Positions 52,390 through 62,794 of a DNA stretch of 64,000 nucleotides are shown in pieces (the stretch's first letter is position 1; each line of letters starts with the position of its first letter). The stretch is from Planctomycetota bacterium. Lineage in GTDB: Bacteria; Planctomycetota; UBA1135; JACQFD01. The notes under the pieces were generated by a model that was not told the origin of the DNA, ran no database searches, and saw nothing but the letters and a program-made list of their open reading frames with translations. The DNA lies in contig JACQFD010000001.1 of NCBI GenBank assembly GCA_016200225.1, positions 124,001 to 188,000 of the forward strand, given 5' to 3'. The position numbers and the translations under genes are program-made.

Positions 52390-54588
52390 TCAACGCGGTC
52401 GCGTTGTTGTAGGTGACATATCCGTCCCATCCGGCGCTGCGTTGACGATCACGACGCGCCGTTCGGTGGGCTCGACTTCATTCGTGCTCTCGACGAGGTA
52501 GCGTTGTCCGCGGTCGTTGCCGCCGATTGCAACCATCAGGAGAAAACCGCGTTCATGCAGTTTCGGCGGAAGAAAGGGATCGATAAACGTTCGATAAATC
52601 AAGAATCGTCCGCCCGGCGGACGCGGCGGATCGCCGGGACGGCTCCACTGCAATCGCGGACCGGCGACGAACTTGCGATCCGTCCGAAGGATGTGGATCT
52701 GTAAGTTTGGCGGATTTGTATATTTATTATCGAATTCGAGCGCGAATTCCGCGCGGTGTCCGCCGTCGATGACTTGATAAGCATAACCCGCGAGGCGGAT
52801 TTCCGGCGGTTCGTCTTTCTTGAAACTCGTCGAGCGGAAGGCGGCGTCGATTTTAGTAAAATACGCCGGAAGTTCCGATTTCCATTCGATCAACGGATCT
52901 CGTTTATATATTTTCAAAACGCTGCCGCCAAAATAAGGAATCGCGCCGCCGAATTGTGTAAACGATTTGCCGGGTCCGTCAAAAATCGGTTTCGTTAGAT
53001 AGTCCACCATTTCGTCGTACCGGTCGGGCTTGCCGTTCGGCGGCGTGCGCACGACGATCGCTTCGGAATATAACAAAACATTTCTCATCGAAACCCGCCC
53101 GTCGATTTGAGCCTGTTGCGCAATCCAATTGAGAGTGACGGCGGTCCACGTCCTGCCGAGCGAAAGCGCCTCGAGCGTCAGGTTGTTCGCTTGGAAAAAC
53201 GGGTTGTCCACGAGCAAATGTACAAATGCTCCGTCCGAGACGTTCGCCTCGTTGAGGCGCATCGCCACGGCCGTCATCGCCTCTTCAAGTCGCGTTTCGT
53301 TGACCGAAGCGCCGGCGATGTCGAGGAAACTGTTACGATGGTTCCATATTTGTATATTTGAGAATGGACCGAATCCGTATTTTTGCGATTCGTTCTTCTC
53401 GAATCCCCATGTCAACGCGTAAAGGTGATGCGCGCCGAAAAGTAATGTAATAATAACCGCGGCCGACCGCGCCGTTTCGCTTTTCTGTAACATCGCGGCG
53501 CGAATGAGCATGATCGACGCGATCGGAAGGATCGCCAGCAATAGGATGCCGCCCGGTTGTTGCGTCGCGGGGATTACAATACAGAAATCGATCGCGAATG
53601 CGGCGGCGAGCGCGGCGATGACGGGCGAAATCATGAAAGATCGTTCGCGGATCGCGCGCCACGCATATAATAATATTCCAAACGCGACGGCGGGCGCGCC
53701 GGGTCCGTCGATCACGCTGCCCCAGAAAAGCCAGCCCGTCGCGCGCAGCGAGAGCGACGTCCCCGTCATCGTGTAGGCCTCGGCGCGGTTTCCATAGGTT
53801 ACAGAATAGATATATTCATATAATTTCGACCAATTCGGCCAGTACCACGTCGCGGCGATGCCGACGGAAACGATCCCCGCCGCGAGAATATTTATGATCG
53901 TCCGGACGCGGAATGCGCGGCGCAACGATATGAATATGACGACGAGCACGGGGCCGGCGAGGAGCGCCGGTCCTCCTGCGCGCGTCACCGCGGCCAATCC
54001 GCCGACCACGCCGAAAATCAAACTCGGCGCCAATTTTGTAAAATATTGAGATGAGAGAAGACCCCAGCAGGACGCGGCGGTCAGCGCGGCGAGCGGAAAT
54101 TCGAATAGATAGATTCGGGAAACATTTAGAAAAACCGGAAAACAAAACGCGAGAGCCGCCGTCGCGTGCGGAATCGCGGATTCGAGGGCGCTTCGCGGCG
54201 GATATAGAATTTGCACGCACCGCGCGACCGAGAGAAAGAATATAAAAATAAAAACCGGCAATACGATCATGGCAACGCCGCGGTTTTCTCCAAACATGAG
54301 CATCGCCAGTCCGGAGAGCGCGGGCACGAGCGGCGCATGGGTTGGCGAAACCTGCACCCAGCCGCTCGCGAACCCGGCCACGCCGTCGGTTTCCGTGCGG
54401 CGCGTCATGCGGATCGCATTCGCGTAATAGTATGAACTGTCCCACGTCAGCATCGAGTCGCGGGATCCGTCGCGCGTCGTGCCGACATTTCCGAGAATTA
54501 CAAAAAAGATCGTTAATATTAACGATACGAGGGCGGTTCGCGCGATCGAGGTTCGCGCGGATACGGATCCTCGGCCGATCGGCTCCAT
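52390..54588 (-). CDS. Large integral membrane protein, probable GT-C glycosyltransferase
   Basis: 732 residues, about ten to eleven hydrophobic segments in the first 400 (RTALVSLILTIFFVILGNVG, AMIVLPVFIFIFFLSVARCV, LAGPVLVVIFISLRR, and others), then a long soluble C-terminal part. Loop 1 has MLTWDSSYYYANAIRM, where Asp-Ser-x-Tyr corresponds to the metal/phosphate-binding Asp of GT-C enzymes (GT39/GT83-like). Its place between a GT2 lipid-linked sugar synthase and a methyltransferase supports a role in surface glycan assembly. Not assigned to a named family. Confidence 0.65.
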   Translation of the reverse strand: MEPIGRGSVSARTSIARTALVSLILTIFFVILGNVGTTRDGSRDSMLTWDSSYYYANAIRMTRRTETDGVAGFASGWVQVSPTHAPLVPALSGLAMLMFGENRGVAMIVLPVFIFIFFLSVARCVQILYPPRSALESAIPHATAALAFCFPVFLNVSRIYLFEFPLAALTAASCWGLLSSQYFTKLAPSLIFGVVGGLAAVTRAGGPALLAGPVLVVIFISLRRAFRVRTIINILAAGIVSVGIAATWYWPNWSKLYEYIYSVTYGNRAEAYTMTGTSLSLRATGWLFWGSVIDGPGAPAVAFGILLYAWRAIRERSFMISPVIAALAAAFAIDFCIVIPATQQPGGILLLAILPIASIMLIRAAMLQKSETARSAAVIITLLFGAHHLYALTWGFEKNESQKYGFGPFSNIQIWNHRNSFLDIAGASVNETRLEEAMTAVAMRLNEANVSDGAFVHLLVDNPFFQANNLTLEALSLGRTWTAVTLNWIAQQAQIDGRVSMRNVLLYSEAIVVRTPPNGKPDRYDEMVDYLTKPIFDGPGKSFTQFGGAIPYFGGSVLKIYKRDPLIEWKSELPAYFTKIDAAFRSTSFKKDEPPEIRLAGYAYQVIDGGHRAEFALEFDNKYTNPPNLQIHILRTDRKFVAGPRLQWSRPGDPPRPPGGRFLIYRTFIDPFLPPKLHERGFLLMVAIGGNDRGQRYLVESTNEVEPTERRVVIVNAAPDGTDMSPTTTRPR

Positions 54589-54598
54589 GTGCCTTTGG

Positions 54599-55342
54599 TT
54601 AACCGGGACGCCGCCCGAGCGCGATGACGGAAGTGCCGATCGGAAGATTCATCGCGCCGAGCAGGGCCGCTTCGATTGTATAGATCGCCGAAAATATCAA
54701 ATTGATCCAATCGGGCGCGGGGGCAACGTCGGAGTGTCCGTGCTCGCCTCCGCCGCCGGTCCATTTTTGTAACAATCGCCAGGGAATCGAAACGGGCGAA
54801 AGCAGCGAATTCATATAACTCGACCGGTCGACCGAAAATCCGGCGTTTTGTAATAAATTGGAAATGCTCCTTCTTGTATATCTCCGGGTTCCGTGCATGG
54901 AAACGTCGTGCGGGCCCGTCAGACAGGGCAGCGCCGAATCTGTAACTACAATGGTTCCCCCCGGTTTCAAAACCCGGAACAATTCTCTCGCCGCCGCCGC
55001 GTCGTCGCCTACGGCGCGATGATATAATACATCGAATATCGTTACGACGTCGAACGCGCCGTCGCGAAAAGGTAAATTCGGCAGCGACGCGCGGCCCAGT
55101 TTCGCGATGCCGCGTTTACGATTGAACGAGAGCGCGATTTCGCTCCCGTCGACGCCGGTGATATTACCGAAATCTTTTAATAACAAATGCATTCCGCCCG
55201 TGCCGCATCCGACGTCGAGAATCGATGAACCGGGGGCGATATGAGCCTTTCGAAGCACCGCCCCCACGAGTTTTCGCTTGCCCGAAAACCACCAATGATG
55301 GTCTTCGACCTGATACATCTTTTCGTATTCTTCCGCGTTCAC
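54599..55342 (-). CDS. SAM-dependent methyltransferase
   Basis: 247 residues. GSSILDVGCGTGGMHLLLKDFG is motif I; ITGVDGSEIALSF motif II; RELFRVLKPGGTIVVTDSALPCLTG follows. The MYQVEDHHWWFSGKRKLVGAVL start is typical of a methyltransferase subgroup in glycan clusters. It starts at a GTG that overlaps the dapA stop (GTGA, 55339-55342), so the glycan genes may be transcribed from the dapA operon. Confidence 0.85.
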   Translation of the reverse strand: MNAEEYEKMYQVEDHHWWFSGKRKLVGAVLRKAHIAPGSSILDVGCGTGGMHLLLKDFGNITGVDGSEIALSFNRKRGIAKLGRASLPNLPFRDGAFDVVTIFDVLYHRAVGDDAAAARELFRVLKPGGTIVVTDSALPCLTGPHDVSMHGTRRYTRRSISNLLQNAGFSVDRSSYMNSLLSPVSIPWRLLQKWTGGGGEHGHSDVAPAPDWINLIFSAIYTIEAALLGAMNLPIGTSVIALGRRPG

Positions 55343-56238
55343 GCTTGAGACGCACAGCCAAACGGCTGGAGAGCGGATTGAATTTCGGCGCGAACGCGCT
55401 CCGACGGCATTACGAGCGGGAGACGCACTTCGCCGCTTTTAAAGATTCCAGCGTGTTCGAGCGCGAATTTGACCGGAGTCGGGTTGGTTTCCAAGAACAG
55501 CGCGCGGAGCAGCGGCGAGAGCCGGTCGTGCATCGTACGCGCATCCTGATACCGACCTTCGGCGGCCGCGTGAACTAAAGCTACAATTTCCGAAGGTATA
55601 ATATTCGATGCGACGGATACGACGCCGCTCGCGCCGAGCGACATCATCGGCAGCGTCATCGAGTCGTCGCCGGAAAGTAAAGATAACGACGTCAGTTCCC
55701 TGAGTTTTGTGATGCGCTCGACTTTTCCCGCCGCCTCCTTGATCGCGACGATATTATGAATATTCGCGAGGCGAACGACCGTTTCGATTTCGATATTTAC
55801 TCCAGTCCGTCCTGGAATATCATATAATACGATCGCGAGATCGGAAGCCGCGCGCGCGACTGCTTCGTAATGTTTATAAAGCCCCTCCTGCGAAGGTTTG
55901 TTATAATATGGCGAGACGAGCAGCGCGCCGTCGGCGCCGGCGTCGCGCGCGTGGCGCGTGCGATCGACGGCGATCGCGGTCGAATTCGAACCCGTGCCGA
56001 CAAGGACGAGACAGCGCCGGTTCGTTTGCCGAATTGTAAATTGAACGACTTCGTCGTGTTCGTTTTCCGAGAGCGTCGGCGATTCGCCGGTCGTGCCGCA
56101 GGGAACGACGCCGCGGACGCCCGATTCGACCTGATGTTCGATCAGTTTCGAAAAAGAATCATAATCGATGCGTCCGTTTTGAAACGGAGTCGCGAGCGCC
56201 GTGAAACAGCCGGACCAGACGGAGGAGTTATGTAACAT
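55339..56238 (-). CDS. dapA: 4-hydroxy-tetrahydrodipicolinate synthase
   Basis: 299 residues. Condenses pyruvate with aspartate semialdehyde, first step of the diaminopimelate and lysine branch. Motifs: CFTALATPFQNGRIDYDSF, VPCGTTGESPTLSENEHDEV (Thr-Thr pair), YYNKPSQEGLYKHY (Tyr), PGRTGVNIE and VAIKEAAGK with the Schiff-base Lys. Follows pdxJ by 12 bp. Confidence 0.96.
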   Translation of the reverse strand: MLHNSSVWSGCFTALATPFQNGRIDYDSFSKLIEHQVESGVRGVVPCGTTGESPTLSENEHDEVVQFTIRQTNRRCLVLVGTGSNSTAIAVDRTRHARDAGADGALLVSPYYNKPSQEGLYKHYEAVARAASDLAIVLYDIPGRTGVNIEIETVVRLANIHNIVAIKEAAGKVERITKLRELTSLSLLSGDDSMTLPMMSLGASGVVSVASNIIPSEIVALVHAAAEGRYQDARTMHDRLSPLLRALFLETNPTPVKFALEHAGIFKSGEVRLPLVMPSERVRAEIQSALQPFGCASQA

Positions 56239-56250
56239 TGACTATTTTAA

Positions 56251-56982
56251 TTAATTATTAGAGATGGATTGTTTCATTTCGCGCACGGCGGCGTCCAAAC
56301 CGACGAAAACCGACCGTGCAATTATCGAGAAACCGATATTTAATTCTTCTATTTGTGGAATCGAGGCCACGGGCCGCGCGTTTTTATAGTCAAGGCCATG
56401 GCCCGCGTTTACGCGCAATCCGATCGAGCGCCCATGGGCCGCTGCGCGCGACAGACGGTCGAGTTCGTCATGTACGGCTGAAGTAGCGAGGCGGTGCGAG
56501 CAGGCGCCGGAATATTGGCCGGTGTGCAGCTCGACAAAATCGGCGCCGGCGTCGCGGCTCGCCTGTACTTGCCGTTCGTCGGGATCTACAAAAACAGAAA
56601 CTAAGATTCCGGCTTTGTGGAGGCGCGCGACGACGGATTTCAAGCGCGACAATTCGGTCGCGGCATCGAGTCCGCCTTCAGTTGTTATTTCGCGGCGGTT
56701 CTCGGGGACAAGACAAACTTCGTCGGGGCGGACGTCGCATGCGATGGCGATCATCTCGTCCGCAAGCGAGCTCTCGAGATTCAAAATGGTCTTAACCGTT
56801 GAACGCAACAGCCGGACATCGCGGTCCTGAATGTGGCGGCGATCTTCGCGAAGGTGGACCGTAATTCCGTCGGCGCCGGCGAGTTCGCAAACAGCGGCGG
56901 CGGCGACCGGATCGGGCTCGCTGGCGCGACGGGCCTGTCGCACCGTGGCAATGTGATCGATGTTGACGTGAAGGAGAGGCAT
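56251..56982 (-). CDS. pdxJ: Pyridoxine 5'-phosphate synthase
   Basis: 243 residues. Closes the ring of pyridoxine phosphate from deoxyxylulose 5-phosphate and 3-amino-2-oxopropyl phosphate. The start [17 protein letters not shown], then [65 protein letters not shown] and [11 protein letters not shown] are diagnostic. First gene of the minus-strand run with dapA. Confidence 0.97.
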   Translation of the reverse strand: MPLLHVNIDHIATVRQARRASEPDPVAAAAVCELAGADGITVHLREDRRHIQDRDVRLLRSTVKTILNLESSLADEMIAIACDVRPDEVCLVPENRREITTEGGLDAATELSRLKSVVARLHKAGILVSVFVDPDERQVQASRDAGADFVELHTGQYSGACSHRLATSAVHDELDRLSRAAAHGRSIGLRVNAGHGLDYKNARPVASIPQIEELNIGFSIIARSVFVGLDAAVREMKQSISNN

Positions 56983-57031
56983 GGATGCGGAATAAGCTAA
57001 ATGGTAGCCGGATTTTCGTTACATTTCCCGC

Positions 57032-57598
57032 ATGCGCATTATCGGCGGCGCATTTGGCGGTCGCATTCTTACAACTCCACCCGACAACCGGACGCGCCCC
57101 ATGCTGGAGCAGACGCGGGCGGCGGTGTTTAACATGCTTGGCGAGGCGGTGGAAGGGGTCCGCGTTCTCGATCTGTTCAGCGGCACCGGATCGCTCGGTC
57201 TGGAGGCGGTTTCCAGAGGCGCCGTATTTGTTGAATTCGTCGAACGCGACCGCGTCGCGAGGGAATGTTTGCGCGAGAATATAGATAAATTGCAGATCGG
57301 CGAATGTTGCAAAATAAACGCGTCGCCCGTCGCAACCATCGTCGCGTCGATCGCGGACAAGTTCGGTCTCGTGTTTATCGATCCGCCGTATCCCGATGTC
57401 GTAGTCGAGGCGTCACGGACGAAAACGATGCAACTCATCCGCGAAGTTTATGATAAAGCGCTCGACGACGGCGGAATGTTAGTATTTCATTTTCCGACGC
57501 GGAGTCTCGGTGAGCGGGATTTTGCGGATTTTCCGGTCCATCGAATGCGCGAATACGGCAGAAACTCGGTTGTCTTGATCTCCAAGAATAATAAATAA
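57032..57598 (+). CDS. rsmD: 16S rRNA (guanine-966-N2) methyltransferase
   Basis: 188 residues, starting MRIIGGAFGGRIL, the standard opening (RIIxGxxrGr.l). TRPMLEQTRAAVFNML, VLDLFSGTGSLGLEAVSRGA (SAM site) and LVFIDPPYPDV with the NPPY-like DPPY catalytic motif are present. It methylates 16S rRNA of the small subunit. Divergent from pdxJ with 49 bp between the starts. Confidence 0.95.
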   Translation: MRIIGGAFGGRILTTPPDNRTRPMLEQTRAAVFNMLGEAVEGVRVLDLFSGTGSLGLEAVSRGAVFVEFVERDRVARECLRENIDKLQIGECCKINASPVATIVASIADKFGLVFIDPPYPDVVVEASRTKTMQLIREVYDKALDDGGMLVFHFPTRSLGERDFADFPVHRMREYGRNSVVLISKNNK

Positions 57599-57661
57599 AT
57601 ATCGAATTCCGCGCCGCGCGATTCCGGATCCCTCCGCAAACCATCCATTAATAATAACAAA

Positions 57662-58762
57662 ATGCCAGGAACGAACGCCGCCGATCTGGTTATTCGAAGC
57701 CGGTCGACGTTGATCGCGGGATCGCCCCGGCCGGGTTGGATCGCGCTTTCAGGCGGCATTATAACTAAAATCGGAACAGGCGCCGCGCCCGCGGCCGCGC
57801 GCGTCGTGGACGCGGGCGGCGATTGTATAGGTCCGGCATTTGTAGATACTCACATTCACGGATTCGGCGGTTTCGACGCGAGCGACTGCGGCGATTCCGA
57901 TCACGGCGAAGAAATATTGCATTCCATGGCGCGCGCGCTGTTGGCGAGCGGCGTGGGCGCGTTTTGTCCGACGCTGTATCCGCTCGCGCCCGCGCGCACG
58001 CTCGAATGTTTACAAACGATTCGAAAATTAATGAAGCGCGCGCCGCCGGACGAGGCGGTCGTTGTCGGGGCCCATCTCGAAGGGCCGTTTGTGAGTCCGG
58101 CAAGGCCGGGCGCGCTCGACGTCGCGCGCTTGCGCGCGCCGGACGCGAAATTGATGCAACAATTCATCGACACGGGCGCCGTTTCGATTATAACGATCGC
58201 TCCCGAGCTTCCGGGGGCGCTGGAAATCGTTAAACAATGCGCGGCCGCGAATATTTTAGTATCGATGGGCCACTCCGCGGCGACGTTCGCGGAATGCAAG
58301 CATGCGGCGCGGCGCGGCGCGGGCGCGATTACACATATATTCAATGCGATGGCGCCCGTGCACCACCGCGACGCTTCGATCGCGAATTTCGCGCTCGTCG
58401 AGGACGCCGTGTCGGCGGAGTTGATTCCCGATTTGAAACATGTCTCGGCGCCGGCGATCGATCTTTTGTTAAGATCGCGCGGTTTGAACGGAATCCGGCT
58501 CGTCTCCGACAATCTGGCCGCGGCGGGAACAGGCGCACGGAAATTCCAATCCGGAGGAGCAAAATTGACGGTGAAAGACGGCATCGCGTATCGCGCCGAA
58601 GGAATGATCGCCGGCTCGTGCCTCCCGCTCGGCGTAAGCGTCGGCGCGCTGGCGCGGACCGGATTATTAACAATCGGCGAATGCTGGCGCCTCGCGTCCG
58701 ACGAACCGGCGATGGTGATCAAACCTCGTGCAGTTCACGGATTCGCGCGCCTTTCGAGCTGA
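57662..58762 (+). CDS. nagA: N-acetylglucosamine-6-phosphate deacetylase
   Basis: 366 residues, amidohydrolase fold. Metal ligands: DTHIHGFGGFDASDCGD (HxH), HLEGPFVSPARPGAL (Glu), MGHSAATFAECKHAA (His) and THIFNAMAPVHHRDAS (His). LVSDNLAAAGTG carries the catalytic Asp. It removes acetate from GlcNAc-6-P in amino sugar recycling. No nagB or PTS gene lies next to it. Confidence 0.92.
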   Translation: MPGTNAADLVIRSRSTLIAGSPRPGWIALSGGIITKIGTGAAPAAARVVDAGGDCIGPAFVDTHIHGFGGFDASDCGDSDHGEEILHSMARALLASGVGAFCPTLYPLAPARTLECLQTIRKLMKRAPPDEAVVVGAHLEGPFVSPARPGALDVARLRAPDAKLMQQFIDTGAVSIITIAPELPGALEIVKQCAAANILVSMGHSAATFAECKHAARRGAGAITHIFNAMAPVHHRDASIANFALVEDAVSAELIPDLKHVSAPAIDLLLRSRGLNGIRLVSDNLAAAGTGARKFQSGGAKLTVKDGIAYRAEGMIAGSCLPLGVSVGALARTGLLTIGECWRLASDEPAMVIKPRAVHGFARLSS

Positions 58763-58871
58763 CCACCCGCCGGTGTTCGCTCTGGAGTTATCGATGCGCG
58801 CGGCGGGGGAACGATTCGTTCGAAAGGTCGGCGCGCGAAAGACGATTGCGCGTCCGCTATCGTGTTGAGCC

Positions 58872-59432
58872 ATGGCAAAGCCGCGTTCCAAATCCGCCGG
58901 ACGAATTCAAATAAGCAATCGCCGCAATGCTAATGATCCGCCGGCCGTGGTGGGAATCATCATGGGCTCGCGGAGCGATTGGGACACGATGAAACACGCC
59001 GCGGAAATGCTCGATCATCTCGGGATTTGTTATGAAATAAAAGTAGTATCCGCGCATCGCACTCCCGATTTGTTATTTCAATACGCGTCGGGCGCGGGCA
59101 AGCGGGGGCTGCGCGTGATCATCGCCGGCGCGGGCGGCGCCGCGCATCTCCCCGGAATGGCGGCGTCGAAGACGGCGCTGCCGGTGCTCGGCGTTCCCGT
59201 GCAATCGCGCGCGCTGAACGGCCTCGATTCGCTGCTCTCGATTGTACAAATGCCGGCCGGCGTGCCGGTTGCTACATTTGCGATCGGCGAAGCGGGCGCG
59301 AAAAACGCGGCCATTTTCGCCGCGAGCATTCTCGCCAATACTTCAAATAAAATCGCGGACAACCTCCGCGAATTTCGATCGAAACAAACGGCGGCCGTGC
59401 TCGCGAACCCCGACCCGCGGGTTCAAAAGTAA
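58872..59432 (+). CDS. purE: N5-carboxyaminoimidazole ribonucleotide mutase
   Basis: 186 residues with a basic N-terminal extension of about 25 residues before the core [55 protein letters not shown] and [36 protein letters not shown] are the class I PurE signature. A shorter start inside the extension is possible. Followed 8 bp later by purK. Confidence 0.96.
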   Translation: MAKPRSKSAGRIQISNRRNANDPPAVVGIIMGSRSDWDTMKHAAEMLDHLGICYEIKVVSAHRTPDLLFQYASGAGKRGLRVIIAGAGGAAHLPGMAASKTALPVLGVPVQSRALNGLDSLLSIVQMPAGVPVATFAIGEAGAKNAAIFAASILANTSNKIADNLREFRSKQTAAVLANPDPRVQK

Positions 59433-59440
59433 TATTACAG

Positions 59441-60541
59441 ATGAGAATTGGAATTCTCGGCGGCGGCCAACTCGGGAGAATGCTGGCGTTGGCGGGATAT
59501 CCGCTCGGCCACACGTTTACATTTCTCGACAAGTCTGCCGATGCTCCGATGGCGCCGCTCGCGAAGGGCATCGTCGCGGATTATACAGATTCGACCGCCG
59601 TCGAGTCGCTCGCGCAGAATTCCGACGTCGTGACGTGGGAGTTCGAAAACGTCGGAGGGTCGGCGCCCGCTTCGATTGCAAAATTCACCCCGATCTTTCC
59701 GACGCCGCGCGCGCTGCAGATCAAAGAAGACCGCCTGAACGAAAAGCAATTTTTTTGTAGTCTTGGCATCCCGACGGCGGATTTCATGGATGCTTCGACT
59801 CCCGGGGGCCTTCGCGATGCGATAGCAAAAATCGGTCTGCCCGTCGTTCTGAAGGCGCGAAGACTGGGTTACGACGGAAAGGGCCAGACCGTCATTCATA
59901 ACGATTCGGAAATCGAGAATGCATTGCGAAACATCGGTTCCGTTCCGGTAATCGTCGAAAAGTTAATTCCCTTCGAACGCGAACTTTCGATCATTTCCGT
60001 GCGCGACAAGATCGGAAATATAATATATTATCCAATCGGAGAAAATGTGCATCGAACGGGAATCTTGCGCTGGTCGATCGCGCCCGCGCCGTTGCCGAAT
60101 CCCGCGATTCTCAAGCAGGCCACGGATGCCGCGCGCAATGTCCTCGAAGAATTAAATTATGTCGGCGTATTGGCGATCGAGTTTTTTGAAGTAAAAGGCC
60201 GGCTTCTCGCGAACGAATTCGCGCCTCGAGTTCACAATTCCGGGCACTGGACCATGGACGGCGCGGAAACATCGCAATTCGAAAACCATATTCGCGCCAT
60301 AACGGGAATGCCGCTCGGCGGCACCGCCGTCCGTTCGCGGACCGCGATGATCAATATCATCGGCGACGTACCGGACATTCGCCCGATCATGAGCATTCCC
60401 GGCCTTCACTTGCATTTGTATGGAAAACAGCCGCGCGATGGCCGCAAGGTCGGGCACGTCAATCTTTGTCAATGGGACACCCCGGCCCGCGAGTTTGACG
60501 ATAGAATTCGATCGATGCATTCTATTTTTCGGACCGGATGA
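59441..60541 (+). CDS. purK: N5-carboxyaminoimidazole ribonucleotide synthase
   Basis: 366 residues, ATP-grasp. IGILGGGQLGRMLALAGYPLG is the N-terminal motif; LPVVLKARRLGYDGKGQTVI, VEKLIPFERELSIISVR, LAIEFFEVKGRLLANEFAPRVHNSGHWT and HLYGKQPRDGRKVGHVN follow. It uses ATP and bicarbonate to carboxylate AIR; PurE then rearranges the product. Its 3' end overlaps the convergent gene at 60522 by 20 bp. Confidence 0.96.
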   Translation: MRIGILGGGQLGRMLALAGYPLGHTFTFLDKSADAPMAPLAKGIVADYTDSTAVESLAQNSDVVTWEFENVGGSAPASIAKFTPIFPTPRALQIKEDRLNEKQFFCSLGIPTADFMDASTPGGLRDAIAKIGLPVVLKARRLGYDGKGQTVIHNDSEIENALRNIGSVPVIVEKLIPFERELSIISVRDKIGNIIYYPIGENVHRTGILRWSIAPAPLPNPAILKQATDAARNVLEELNYVGVLAIEFFEVKGRLLANEFAPRVHNSGHWTMDGAETSQFENHIRAITGMPLGGTAVRSRTAMINIIGDVPDIRPIMSIPGLHLHLYGKQPRDGRKVGHVNLCQWDTPAREFDDRIRSMHSIFRTG

Positions 60542-62789
60542 GTTGCACGCTCGCTTCAGAGCCCGGTCCGCCGGTTGTTACAAATTGCGCCGAGTGAAGA
60601 AAGTAAATATTATGATTCGGCGGAGCCGATTCGATCAGAAACTCTCCGCGTGAATCGGTCAAGACGGACGCAAACGCCAGCAAATTCTTAACATTTGGAT
60701 TGGCCGACTTGAGCGCGGCATACACCGTCGTAGCGGGCACCGGCGATCCCTGCGCGTCATGCAACGAACCGCGGATCCGGACTCCGGGATTCAATGCGAC
60801 TTCCACGCGTTTCTCGGGCCCGGATTCAACTGTAAATTCGGTCCCTCCGGCCAGATTGACCGATTCGCCGCCGGCCTCGGATTGTAAAATTACAATAACT
60901 TCATAGCGTCCTTGCCGCAGATTCAGCGTCGATTCGAAACAATCCGAGTCCGCGCCGCTTTTTCGCCCCAGAGCAGCCGTGTCGTCGCCATGAAAATCCC
61001 GCGGGAAGATCATCGCCACGGCGCGCGCGTTGCCGGCTTTGCGTCGGGAATTCGCCGAGAGTGTAATTTTACATTTCCGGAAGACATCATAATAAAGAGT
61101 GACGCGCTCCGTGCCGGGAATCTTGAACGATACCAATCCATCGCCCGAGGTTTTGACCTCGGGAATAGCCGTCAAAGACTCGAACCGCGGCGATTGTAAG
61201 AATCGCAACTGCCAGTCTCCGCCGCGAAGCCCGGTCATCGTGTAAGCGGCGTCCGCGCGCAACTCGACCGGAACGGACAGATTTTCCTCGCTCGGAACCT
61301 CGCGCGAAATATTGGAAAGCAGCGCGATCGTTGTCGGCGGCGGAACTCCGGCGAAGAGTTCCTTTGAATTTAATAATTCTCCGCTCGTACCGTCCCGATA
61401 TTGCACCTCGACGGAAATCGCGAAACCTGCGGCGGCCGCGAGCGATCCCAAATCCTTCTTTTCGCCAGGCGCGAGTTCGAATTGAATATTCACGAAACGA
61501 AATTTATGATTATAATCGAGCCACGCCGCCGTCAGTTCCTTCGTCCCCGGTTTCAGTCCTGTAAACAAGAAAGACCCGTCGCGGGCCGGAACGAGTTTTC
61601 TTTCCTCCTCGAAAATAACGAGTCCGCTGTTGTCGGGATTCTTGTGCTTCGAGAATTGTCGATTGGAAACGATCAATTCCACGCGATGGCCCGTTTCGGA
61701 AGACGTGTCCGCGTCCGCGGCGCCCGCGAGGACTCCCGAAACCGACGTCGAGCTGTATACAGATACGGTTATTACTTTTCGCTCGCCCGGAAGAATCTCG
61801 AATGGTCCGGACAACCGCGACGACTCGCCGATCGGGCCGGAGATCTGAAAGCCGTTTCGGACTTCAGTTATATTCGCTTCGGACGGCGGATTCATTTCCA
61901 TTGAATGCGTCGAGGGCGCGCGCCAACGATAGCCTTCTCCCGGAGTGAGAGACTTCCAAAGCCACGATCCCGGCACGATCTCCTTCGGACGGCCGGGCGT
62001 CGCAAAGACCGTTTCGGGCTCCAATTTAAAGATTCCGTTCTGTTCCTTTCGCGCGACTCCGTACGCGAACGAAACGTCACTCATGTACGATTGGAATCGT
62101 GAATTGTGAATTTTTCGCCCGACGGCGAGATCGGAAAGGATGGAATCCCGCGCCCAATGGATTTGGATTCGCGGCCTGGCATCCGTTTCTCGCGCGGAAA
62201 CGAGGCCGGGCTGAGTCGGCAACTGTATTAATGGCGCGGGAATGTCCGGGCTTGCCGTTCCATCTTCGTTTTGAAACGCGATCTTCAGTTCGCCGAGCGG
62301 TTGTAATATGATATTATAATGATCGCCCTCGATCCGCACCGAACCGGCGCCGGATGCGTATCCGGGAGCGCTGCACGCGAACAATACCGTTTCAGGAATC
62401 GCGCGGGCGCGGAATTGTAATACGCCTTCCAACAGCGGATCCCCGTCCTCGTGCCGCACGAATTCGCCGCCGTCCTCCCAGATTCCCGATTCGATCCGTT
62501 CCACGGGCGCTCCTGTGATCGCATCGAGAAACATAAATGTAACCAAAGCGCCGGCCGCCGCCTTCGCGTCCGCCCTGTCGATGCCGGCATCGGACCTCGC
62601 GGAATCGAGTTTGTTGTAGTGTTCGACCAGCGCGGATCGCGCATCGGTCGTTTCGGCGGGGACGCCCTCCCCGCCGGACGTGCCATTCGCGCCGCCGGTC
62701 GCGATCGTCGTCAAATATAGATAAAGACCGCCGATGGCGATCATGAATACAATGAATCCGATCGCAAGCCGGCTTCGCGGATGTGGCAT
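60522..62789 (-). CDS. Large exported protein with carboxypeptidase-regulatory-like domains, function unknown
   Basis: 755 residues. One membrane segment at the N-terminus (about 9-28, AIGFIVFMIAIGGLYLYLTT), then a long extracytoplasmic chain. Repeated beta-sandwich-like stretches are suggested by GALVTFMFLDAITGAPVERIESG, GSFLFTGLKPGTKELTAAW and VRIRGSLHDAQGSPVPATTVYAAL...TDSRGEFLIESAPPNHNI, the pattern of CarboxypepD_reg (transthyretin-like) domains. No enzyme active site was seen. Likely a surface adhesion or binding protein; the role is inference. Confidence 0.7.
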   Translation of the reverse strand: MPHPRSRLAIGFIVFMIAIGGLYLYLTTIATGGANGTSGGEGVPAETTDARSALVEHYNKLDSARSDAGIDRADAKAAAGALVTFMFLDAITGAPVERIESGIWEDGGEFVRHEDGDPLLEGVLQFRARAIPETVLFACSAPGYASGAGSVRIEGDHYNIILQPLGELKIAFQNEDGTASPDIPAPLIQLPTQPGLVSARETDARPRIQIHWARDSILSDLAVGRKIHNSRFQSYMSDVSFAYGVARKEQNGIFKLEPETVFATPGRPKEIVPGSWLWKSLTPGEGYRWRAPSTHSMEMNPPSEANITEVRNGFQISGPIGESSRLSGPFEILPGERKVITVSVYSSTSVSGVLAGAADADTSSETGHRVELIVSNRQFSKHKNPDNSGLVIFEEERKLVPARDGSFLFTGLKPGTKELTAAWLDYNHKFRFVNIQFELAPGEKKDLGSLAAAAGFAISVEVQYRDGTSGELLNSKELFAGVPPPTTIALLSNISREVPSEENLSVPVELRADAAYTMTGLRGGDWQLRFLQSPRFESLTAIPEVKTSGDGLVSFKIPGTERVTLYYDVFRKCKITLSANSRRKAGNARAVAMIFPRDFHGDDTAALGRKSGADSDCFESTLNLRQGRYEVIVILQSEAGGESVNLAGGTEFTVESGPEKRVEVALNPGVRIRGSLHDAQGSPVPATTVYAALKSANPNVKNLLAFASVLTDSRGEFLIESAPPNHNIYFLHSAQFVTTGGPGSEASVQLIRSEK

Positions 62790-62794
62790 TTTAG

